DNA from: Halichondria panicea | Lineage: Eukaryota > Porifera > Demospongiae > Suberitida > Halichondriidae | DNA: 22,500 nt | Direction of reading: 5' to 3' | NCBI RefSeq assembly: GCF_963675165.1 | Contig: NC_087385.1 | Coordinates: 5,929,412-5,951,911, forward strand | Part shown: positions 10,154-21,274 of the stretch, in pieces | Layout: the number at the start of each line of letters is the position of its first letter | How positions within the stretch are numbered: position 1 is the first letter of the stretch | The notes under the pieces: generated by a model | Database searches by the model: none | Told to the model about the DNA's origin: nothing | The model's input: the letters and a program-made list of their open reading frames with translations, nothing else | Translations under genes and position numbers: made by a program

Positions 10154-12008
10154 ATGAAGAAGAAGGTGAGTTGTTGTCTCATCTTGAGTCTGTATTAAGG
10201 CCAGCTAGCTAGTGACTGTGTAAATTGGTGAGCCAACCCATCCCATGATTTCATCACCCCTTGTGTGTGTACTGCAGGTGCTGTTAATGGGGAAGAGTGG
10301 GTCAGGAAAGACTAGTATGAGATCAATCATCTTTGCAAACTATATTGCGAGGGACACAAGACGACTAGGAGCAACAAGTAAGGATTCATTGTTTACTATA
10401 GTACCCCATTAAAACACGTGTTCTGTTCTATAGTTGATGTGGAGCACTCACATGTTCGATTCCTTGGCAACCTGGTCTTGAACCTGTGGGACTGTGGCGG
10501 GTACGTATACAGTACAATCATATATAGCCACTTATACCCAATTGGCTAATCACTATCCACACACACCCACACACAGACAAGAAGCGTTTATGGAGAACTA
10601 TTTCACGAGTCAGAGAGATAATGTGTTTCGCAATGTGGAGGTGCTGATCTATGTGTTTGATGTTGAGAGCAGGGAGGTGGAGCGAGACATGCACTATTAT
10701 CAGTCCTGTCTGGAGGCCATCTTGCAGAACTCACCTGAAGCCAAGGTCTTCTGTCTCATCCACAAGATGGATCTCATCCCAGAAGACCAAAGAAGTGTGG
10801 TGAGTGTGTGACGTACAGACTGTACAATGTGTAGTGCCTGCAATTTTTCAGGTCTTGGTTTTTAAAATACATGTAGATTGTAGGGTCGCCTAGCTATCTT
10901 AAATTCTGTGCCAAAATCTGTTGTATTTACTTAAGCTTCACTGTTCATTGTGATTCCCTCAGATCTACGACAAAAGAGAGTCTGAGTTAAAGAAGAGATC
11001 TCTCCCATTGGATTGTACTTGCTTCAAAACCTCCATTTGGGACGAAACCCTCTACAAGGTAAACAAATGTAGTGATGCAATAAGTATATTTACAAGTATG
11101 TATTGTATGTTTCTCCCAGGCCTGGTCAAACATAGTGCATTTACTCATCCCCAATGTCCACTACCTGGAGTCCAGTCTAAGCAACTTTGCCACTATCTTG
11201 GATGCTGACGAAGTGCTTCTCTTTGAGAGAGCCACCTTTCTGGTGAGTCATAGTAGCAACCCATACCTGGGCCAAGAGATTGTTGTGTGTGGAGGAATAT
11301 ATGCTTTGTGTTCTTGGTGTTGAGTCAGTTCTTAATGAGTATCTCATTTGTCCATTCATAATAGACAAGTTGCTTGTGTGTAGCTCCGCTTACGTAGTTA
11401 TTATGTGTGTGTGTTCGAGACGGTATTGTGAGGACGGTTCTCCTGCACAGGTGATAGCCCACTCTGTGCGGCGGCCTCACGCGGATGTCCATCGCTTTGA
11501 GAAGATTAGTAACATTGTCAAGCAATTCAAGCTCAGTTGTAGGTGAGTATCTGATCACACTTTGCTCTGAAGAGGTTTGTATTGTACCTGTCTCCATTCC
11601 AGTAAACTCCAAGCCCAGTTCCAGAGTATGGAAGTCAGAAATTCATGTTTTGCTTCTTTCATCGACATCTTTACTCCAAACACATACGTGATGGTCATCA
11701 TGTCCGACCCTGACATACGTGAGTCAATTAAAAAGAGAACATAGATATCAGAATTGTCAGTATAATTATATGTATATAGTAGTCTGGGAGCCAGACCTTT
11801 CTTTGGAGAGCTGCTCTCCTTGATTTTGCCCCCGAGAATAGGTCTGGCCCCCCAGACTAATGTATATAGAAGTTTACCACATTGCTTGCTCCTCACAGCA
11901 TCAGCCGCAACTCTGGTGAACATCAGAAATGCTAGGAAATACTTTGAGAAGATTGAGCGGTTAGAAGGCACTCTACCGGCCACTGCAGTACCGCCAAAGT
12001 TCCAATAA
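10154..12008 (+). CDS. RagA/B-type GTPase of the mTORC1 amino-acid pathway
   Basis: Exons 10154-10165, 10278-10377, 10434-10500, 10577-10799, 10963-11058, 11120-11242, 11451-11542, 11603-11718 and 11899-12008 give 312 residues (human RagA 313). RagA/B pairs with RagC/D on the lysosome and brings mTORC1 there when amino acids are plentiful. The P-loop GKSGSGKTS (9-17), switch I region ending GATID (35-39), WDCGGQ (56-61) and HKMD (122-125) are intact, so it should bind and hydrolyse GTP. The C-terminal half (about 175-312) is the roadblock-type dimerisation domain, including [15 protein letters not shown] and [13 protein letters not shown]. The first coding exon is only 12 bp (MKKK). A fused, degenerate copy follows 214 bp downstream in the same orientation. 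Confidence 0.96.
11781..11858. mobile_element. Foldback (MITE-like) inverted repeat in the last RagA intron
   Basis: AGTCTGGGAGCCAGACCT (11781-11798) is mirrored by AGGTCTGGCCCCCCAGACT (11840-11858): near-perfect inverted arms about 18-19 bp long. A shorter palindrome between them, GGAGAGCTGCTCTCC, lies at about 11805-11819. AT-rich TATATA-type flanks lie on both sides. There is no coding capacity, so at most this is a non-autonomous element. It sits wholly within intron 11719-11898. Confidence 0.6.
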
Positions 12009-12131
12009 GCAATATTAATGGACCTATCAGTGTGATGCTTTTTTTGTTTGTTCAGTATTAAATGTGTATTGTATATCTTTTAAATCGTTGGCACATAATA
12101 ATTATTGTACAAAGTTATGAATATCATGTAT

Positions 12132-12137
12132 AATAAA
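12132..12137 (+). terminator. Candidate polyadenylation signal AATAAA (RagA)
   Basis: An exact AATAAA lies 124 bp past the RagA stop and 85 bp before the start of the downstream Rag-kinase gene. This supports two separate transcripts rather than one read-through gene. Confidence 0.55.
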
Positions 12138-12221
12138 TTCGTGAACCTCACTCTGATCTGGTGATACTCTTTTAATCATCTCAAGATCTAAGCATGTAAG
12201 CTTCAGCAAAAAGTTGTAAAA

Positions 12222-14950
12222 ATGAGGAAGGTAAGCTAGCTGTATGTTTACAGTAATTACTCTAATAAACTGCTTCTCTGCAGGTCATCTTGATGGGTGA
12301 AAGCACTGGTGTCGGGAGCATGAGGAGAATCGTGTTCTCAACCTTTTTACCATGGGAAGCCAGTACGTGTGCCATAATAGCTAGACGACTGCGTGTGGTG
12401 TTATGCTTGTAAACACATGTATCAGCATTATAAATATTTCAGAGACAAAGCCGCCAGTTTCTCCCTTGGTAAACGTACTCTTTGACAAATTTGAGATTGT
12501 TACAGTCAGGGCTAAAAGATACAGGTAGAGTCTAAACTCCAAGCAATTTCCAATGCCTGATCGATGCATATGTCTTTTTTTGTGTCTACAGTGGGGAGGA
12601 TGGCAGCCAGCTCTTTACTGATGTTGAAGCAGTCATTTATGTTATGGATGTGAAAAGCAAGGAATGTGAGAAAGATATGGACGATTACAAGACATGTCTG
12701 TTTGAACAGATTATTAAGTATTCTCCTACTGCTAAAGTGTTCTGTCTTGTTCACCAAATGGACCTTGTTCCTAAGAACCAAAGAAAAATGGTTATTAAAA
12801 ACAAAAATGTTAGTGATTAATAGACTATATCAAGTGCTTTTTCCACTAGATCTTCAAAAAGAGAGAGGACGAAATTGAGAAGAATTCGCTTCCGTACAAG
12901 TGTGTTTGTTTTGCCACCTCAATTTGGGATGAGACGTTGTACAAGGTATATATGCTGTAACCATGTTCACTGATTACATCTAATAGTTTGTGTGCTGTTG
13001 TGCAGGCATGGTCTGCTATCGTCCGCTCCATTGTCCCTAATCTTAGCCAGCTGGATGCTTGTGCAAAACACCTTAGTGACTTGTTGGATGCCAACGAAGT
13101 TGTACTGTTTCACAAGCTCACATACCTGGTATCAAAATTAATTATGCGTTTGTGTTGAACCCAAAATTATTGTGATATGATTTCAGACCCTAGCACATGT
13201 AGTGCGTAAACCCCATTCTGATAACCTCCGATTTGAAAAGATCAGCAACATTATGAAGCAGTTTAAACTCAGCTGTGCCATGTAAGTGGCTTATAAAACA
13301 ACCAATTTTGCATCATTTTGTCAATTTGTTAATTACTGTCGCAGGAGGCTCTGTGCTGTTCAAGATATGGAGGTGCGGAACTCGTGTTTTGCTGCTTTCA
13401 TATGCAGTTTCACGGCAGACCTTATCGTAATGATTGTTTCAGCCAATCCAAAGCTACGTGAGTGTCTTATTGTCAAAGTCTATTTTTCTTCTGTCATAAG
13501 TTATATTATGCAGAACTTTTCACTGTAAAAAGAGTTCTTCAGGGGAATTTGGATATGGTAGTGCCACCAGCCACTGTGATACCTGAATTGGATGGTAGGT
13601 CTATCAACTTTTTTATTTATACTTATAGTAACCACACACACATTCACAGTGGAACAAAGTGCTAGAGAAAAGTCAGATGTTAGACAAGCTGTTGACCAAC
13701 CTTCTGATCACGAGCAATCGTGTCAAGCCAACGTGGACAGTCCATTGAGTGCAGTGGCTAAAGAGATTGAAGAAGCAGAATCACGAATCAAAGAAGCTAA
13801 GAAACTTTTGGAGGAGGTGACCGCTCAGCAACAAATGGAAAAACAACATGATGCTGGTTCAAAGTCGAATGAAGAAGAAAAGATCCAATTCATGAAACAA
13901 TTGCTTGACAAGCAAGATATATGCATCTGGAATCAGTTTGTTCGAGTGAAGCAGTTAAAACAACAATGCAAGGAACAGGAACAACTACAAGAGGAATCAC
14001 AGCAGACAAATATGGAATTGGAACGAAGAGTTGAGGCTGCTGAGCAACTAAAAGAGGACTCACAGCAGACAAACATGGACTTGGAACGAAGAGTTGAGGC
14101 TGCTGAGCATCTACAAGAGGACTCACAGCAGACAAACGTAGAATTGGAACGAAGAGTTGAGATTGCTGAGCAAAGAGTGACAGAGCTGGAGACACAGTGG
14201 GTTGTCAATAGAGAGGAGATCGATATGACAGACCAAGAGCTTGGTGTGGGCGCTTGGGGAGTCGTGAAGGTCGCCATGTTTCGAGGAACTGAAGTAGCTG
14301 CCAAAATGATGCACCAGCAAATCCAATCCGATTACTATCGCGATCTATTCGTTCGTGAAATAAACAATGCAGCTCGACTTCGACATCCAAACCTCACACA
14401 ATTTATTGGTGCAACCATTGAAGGTGACATGATAATTCTAACAGAGCTTCTCCACACAAGTCTTAGAAAAAGTCTTGAGCAAAGTGGATCCATCTCTCGA
14501 GAACAGATCATTGGAGTCAGTTTGGATGTTTGCAAAGCATTGAACTATCTACATCTAATGCGACCTGAACCTTTCGTGCATCGAGATGTGAGCAGTGCAA
14601 ACGTCCTCTTGGAAAAGCTCTCAGAAAATCTGTGGAAAGCCAAGCTAGCTGATTATGGAACTGTTAATTACTTGTGTCGACTTGAAACAGAGGTACCTGG
14701 AAACATAACGTATGCAGCACCCGAAGCTGTCTCCCCTTCCCAGCAATCACCTAAAATGGACGTGTTCAGTTTTGGAATTCTCCTGATTGAGATGTGTACT
14801 GGAAAGTTCCCTGAGGTCGATGCTCGCAACCGACTTATCAGTCAGATAAAGGATCGTTCGTTTGTAAAACTTCTCCGAAAATGCATAATTCATAACAAGG
14901 ACAAAAGACCAGAAATTACTGAAGTATTGTTTGATCTGTCTAGATTTTAG
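12222..14950 (+). CDS. Pseudo-RagA GTPase - coiled coil - TKL-like protein kinase fusion
   Basis: Exons 12222-12230, 12284-12362, 12443-12524, 12592-12790, 12850-12945, 13006-13128, 13187-13281, 13345-13457, 13514-13594 and 13650-14950 give 725 residues. Residues 1-292 are a diverged RagA/B copy. Its P-loop is GESTGVGS (no Lys), the DCGGQ switch is absent, and HKMD is HQMD; the C-terminal dimerisation part is well kept ([36 protein letters not shown]). Residues about 320-480 are a coiled coil with three 21-residue repeats. Residues about 485-725 are a kinase: Gly loop LGVGAWGVV, Lys511 in VAAK, Glu529, HRD 603-605 with Asn610, DYG 627-629, APE 649-651, DVFSFG. All catalytic residues are present, so activity is expected. 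One donor (12790) is uncertain, with 12808 as an alternative. Inferred role: a kinase tethered through Rag-type dimerisation. Confidence 0.85.
13978..14166 (+). repeat. Three tandem 63-bp coding repeats (21-residue coiled-coil units)
   Basis: Units at 13978-14040, 14041-14103 and 14104-14166 each encode a variant of EQLKEDSQQTNMDLERRVEA. A 63-bp period equals three heptads, so added or lost units keep both the reading frame and the coiled-coil register. The copies differ by only a few bases, so the expansion looks recent. Confidence 0.92.
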
Positions 14951-15154
14951 AATCATTATGACATTGTGTTTGAGTGTGTGTCTATTAAATTTTTCATATA
15001 ATTATGGTGTCAAGCAAAGGGTGTGGCATTGGAGTGGGCGTGGCTGAATACCCACATGGTCATGGTGTAGCTACATGTACATTGCAGAGAATCGCTCTCT
15101 TGTTCAGTTCTTACCGCTAGCTAGCTCAAGCTACGCACCCGTTCACCGTTCAAG
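14951..15154. other. Intergenic region between the Rag-kinase gene and UCKL1
   Basis: ATTAAA at 14984-14989, 34 bp after the kinase stop, is a candidate polyadenylation signal. The rest must hold the UCKL1 promoter and 5' UTR. A GGGCGTGG string near 15036 is GC-box-like. No coding signal was seen. Confidence 0.5.
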
Positions 15155-17959
<2,805 letters not shown>

Positions 17960-18177
17960 TGCATGAACCCTCCAATCTGAGAAAAACTTTTTCTATGTAC
18001 AAAATTATCCGTTTGTTTGGCTCAATAATTATATCTTTTTATAATTACGATAATAATTTTGTTGTGCAAATTCTTTTTTTTTAAGTTTCACATGTGTATA
18101 CATAATTATTGTAAATAAATTATTCTGATTCAAATAACATAAGAGTAAATTTGTTGTTGCAGACGCTATTCTTAGAG
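17960..18177. other. Convergent intergenic region UCKL1 / TMEM214-like
   Basis: This is 218 bp of AT-rich sequence between two facing stop codons. AATAAA at 18114-18119 on the plus strand is the likely UCKL1 polyadenylation signal, so UCKL1 transcripts would end close to the stop of the facing gene at 18178. Confidence 0.6.
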
Positions 18178-21006
18178 CTAGAACAGTTCAAGTAGTTTGT
18201 TAGTCATGTTGTCCCAGAGCTGTACACACAGGGACAGGGCCCTCCACATGACATCAGTGCACTGGTTCAACCACTCCCCCCTCACAGGAACGTACTGTTG
18301 CATCACCTCCACCATCTTACCAGGCCCTGGGCATGGACATGGGAGAAAAAATGAAACGTGATGTCAAAATAGGTAGTAACACAAAAAGTTGGGAGACAAA
18401 GAGTTACAGTTGCTCATAGCTAGAACAAAGAGAACGAGCTATACATACATACCCAACTTGTAAACGTAGCTGTAAGCATTTACCGGTTCTGGCTAGCTGG
18501 AGAAGTAGTAGAGAGAGTAGAACGAGATAGACAATACTGAGCAGTACGATGAGGAAGCCACACCCACTACACCACCCTCCTGCTGTGTCCAGCGTCTTCA
18601 ATTCACCAATCTCACGTTGTTTTTTCTGACTGGTACGAAACAAAGCGTTGTGGCGAGTGAGAAGACCCTAGTGTAGACAGTGGTAATGAAAATTAATATC
18701 AGACAATGTAGTACATGTACACAGGTAACCACAAACCACACACATGCATACAACGCTGCCGGGCCTCACCTGTGCTAGGGTCTTCTCCTCTGGGCTTCCC
18801 CTGGCCACTATCTGATAGAGTGTGAGGGAGATCTCGTGGAGGGGGAGGTCAGTGGAGAGCTGCTCTTGTCCGGCCAGTTCCTTGAGGAGGACTTGAGAGG
18901 AAAAGGGGAGAGAGGGGAACAGTGTACACCAGCTACGGACACTGAATACAGAGTGGGAGAGACAACACATCGCAAAGGAAATAGCCACCTAAGAGAATAG
19001 AGACATTGCCTTGTTCACAAGGAACACGTGTTAAGCAAAGAAGGCACATACCTCTGATTGCTTGTCTTCAGACAGTCTCTTAAAGACGGCTGTGAAGTAT
19101 CTATTGACTTCTCTGTCAGAGGATGAGCCAATCAGAGTTGTCTGGGGGAAGAGTGAGTGAGGACAGAACAACACGACATGTTAATATACCTCTAGCTGAT
19201 GAAGCATCTCTTGCACATTTGTCTGCATTCTGAGTCAAATTAAAAACAACAGAGTGAAACACACTGCACTAGTCTAAGAGTGCTTATAAGCTCACTTCCT
19301 GGTACTGAGCAGTGGGGATGCCAGTAGAGCACACAAAGTGGTAGGAGGTAGCTTGAAGGCCAGGTCAGTACCACCTCTCTCATCAAGCACCCTGTAAAGG
19401 CAGTATAAAGGCAATTTAGAAGAAAACGGCGGTATGATAGAATGGAGGAACTTTTTTGAAAGTTACATACTCAACTAGTTTGTTACCTTAGTAGAACACA
19501 GGTGTAGTCGACAGCATAGTTGAGTACTTGCCGAGGGACGTTAGGGGTAGAGTACAGGAGGGGGAGGCACAGCTCTGGCCATGCATCCAAAGCAGACACA
19601 AGGTATAGCTGGGGGTGTGGTAACCCTGCCCACAACAGAGAGAGAGCTTCCGGAACTTTGCTCAGGCTGGATTGCAAAAGTAGCTTGATCTGTGGTTAAG
19701 AGAAAACTGATAAAGTGCTCTAAAATCCAACGAACTTTACACACCTTCTGAGTACACTCAGTACATGTGCTTGGTTTGCAGTTAATGAGAAGTTGTAGGA
19801 TGATCCTAGAGCCATAGGTGGGTAGCCCGGTTCTCACCTCAGTCAGGAGCGTGTCCAAGCAGTACCTGAAGATGCTCTCTTGTACCAGTGGTGGACAGGA
19901 GCGGGTCAGTGAGATGAGTGGCTTCTTACACGGGTCAGATAGAGCGTTGAGAGGGTAGCCTGTGTTGGGGGGGTACATAGTCACATGAATGGTTGTGGAA
20001 ACATGTGCAGGGAATCACACACAACACTATGTAAAGAGGATGGATCTTTGAAAGCACACTTGTGTTCACCTGGTGTTCTGTTGGTGAAGGCAAACTCTCT
20101 CTCCACCTCCACATCTCCAAACAGCTGCTGCAGCTGTTGTGTCACCTCCTTGAGCAGATTCTAGACCACAATACAACAACAGTGAATCAGGAACTGAACT
20201 AAGAGATAAGAAACACTAACAGTTGTATGCTTTCTCACCTGTGAATGGTTTGGGTACTTCTGACGAGCCTCTTTGGTGAGGTTTTGGAGAGTTTTGGGGT
20301 CCAGCTGTGGTGGTATAATATCTGTTAATTCATCACCGTTCCTAGTGTAACATCAACCACACAACTGGCAAACACAGCAATTTTTTCCCCACAATTCATA
20401 CGATTAAAATTTCTTATCTACCACTGCTTTTTTTAGCACACATATTACATTACATCACTTTTGGTGAGCGTGCAATTCCCTTTGTGTATGGAAACAACAG
20501 AACAAAAACTTTACATCATAATTCATCTTCAACGCTCTAGTTAACAATTACAATTAATAATTATTATCGCATACATTAATTTAAATGACCACCCACCTCT
20601 CTAACAAACTCGTCATAGTCATATTTCTGCTGAATCTTTGGTTTCTTGGTGATAGTTCTCTTCTTGACAGGGGCCTCAGTGTTGTTGGTAGGGCTCACTT
20701 TCTGTCTGGTCTTGGTAGAGGAGGAGGCATCCTTAGGTGGCGGTGGCTTACTCTCATCTTCTTCCTCAACCTGACGGGAGAACTGGGCAAAGGTTCCGGT
20801 AGACTCCTGTAGACCACCTGTACAAACGATAGTTAGGTTAGCTCTGCAGTGTTCATACAACATGTAATGACAAGGTAGCAAGTAGCTAGTAAATATTTTA
20901 TACAGGTCGTGTAGCTACCTATTTTCTTTGAGTTTGCCTCCTTTACAGCAGCTGTTGGGGCCCTCTTCCCTCCAGTCCCAGCCACCACTGTCCACTTAGT
21001 ACTCAT
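18178..21006 (-). CDS. TMEM214-like membrane protein
   Basis: Minus-strand exons 21006-20919, 20817-20597, 20304-20239, 20160-20070, 19959-19745, 19689-19487, 19391-19296, 19229-19190, 19141-19052, 18988-18770, 18667-18484 and 18326-18178 give 553 residues. After a basic, disordered N terminus (MSTKWTVVAGTGGKRAP, then SKPPPPKDASSS and KKRTITKKPK) comes an alpha-helical body. Its blocks GYPLNALSDPCKKPLISL, FRYCLDTLLTEV, SLLWAGLPHPQ and LDAWPELCLPLLY correspond, from memory, to human TMEM214 (DYPYSLVSRELRG, FDHCLFTMLQEL, IMWALGQAG, LKVWLGIMLPVLG). A single strong membrane segment lies at about 480-501 (FLIVLLSIVYLVLLSLLLLQ). Human TMEM214 is an ER protein of about 689 residues linked to stress-induced caspase-4 recruitment; this one is shorter, mostly after the membrane helix. 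The family call is probable rather than certain. Confidence 0.78.
20305..20596 (-). other. Large AT-rich intron of the TMEM214-like gene (292 bp)
   Basis: It is bounded by a GTGGGT donor after GAG (20597) and a CCACAG acceptor (20305). Its middle is AT-rich with TAATTATTATCG-type runs. No other feature is recognisable. Confidence 0.6.
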
Positions 21007-21274
21007 GATCAGGCCAAATCCTTATGAAGAGTACTCACTACTCAACTAAACTTCAGCACTAGTATAGTAACATATAACTTCAGCAAGCTATGAAAATCAC
21101 CAACACACGTGTGGTAAGTTTTATTCCATCACTTCCTGTACCAAGCTAGTGGTTACAACACCCACGCAAACACTTGTTTTTGCACACACAATCATGATTG
21201 TAAACAATTACACTGCATGAAAAGAGCATAAAAACTTGTCCTATGTAACTATTGCTAATAATTATGAGTCAGTG
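21007..21274 (-). other. Intergenic region between the EFHC-type gene and the TMEM214-like gene
   Basis: This is 268 bp between two genes on the same strand. It must contain the 3' end of the EFHC-type gene and the promoter of the TMEM214-like gene. No exact polyadenylation hexamer or promoter box was picked out. Confidence 0.45.

Noticed and set aside
11555-11983. 142-residue minus-strand ORF across the end of RagA
   Set aside because: It overlaps two well-supported RagA exons and the foldback element; there is no homology signal.
3139-12008. ATG3 and RagA in one window as an autophagy/mTORC1 gene cluster
   Set aside because: They are separated by three unrelated genes on mixed strands; there is no sign of joint control.
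13978-14166. Repeat array as CRISPR or minisatellite
   Set aside because: Units are contiguous, in frame and coiled-coil coding, with no spacers; the window is eukaryotic.
13890-14304. Long minus-strand ORFs opposite the coiled-coil repeats
   Set aside because: They are antisense shadows of the 63-bp repeat, rich in Ser, Cys and Val, with no conserved sequence.
14651-14659. DYG instead of DFG as a sign of a dead kinase
   Set aside because: The metal-binding Asp is kept, and the Phe position tolerates Tyr or Leu in active kinases; the HRD Asp, Asn and VAAK Lys are intact.
13592-14950. A stand-alone 452-residue secreted or membrane kinase starting at 13592
   Set aside because: The hydrophobic start is translated intron with a good GTAGGT donor and CACAG acceptor. 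Splicing continues the upstream Rag reading frame exactly, and a cytosolic kinase behind a signal peptide would be odd. It is kept only as a possible alternative product.
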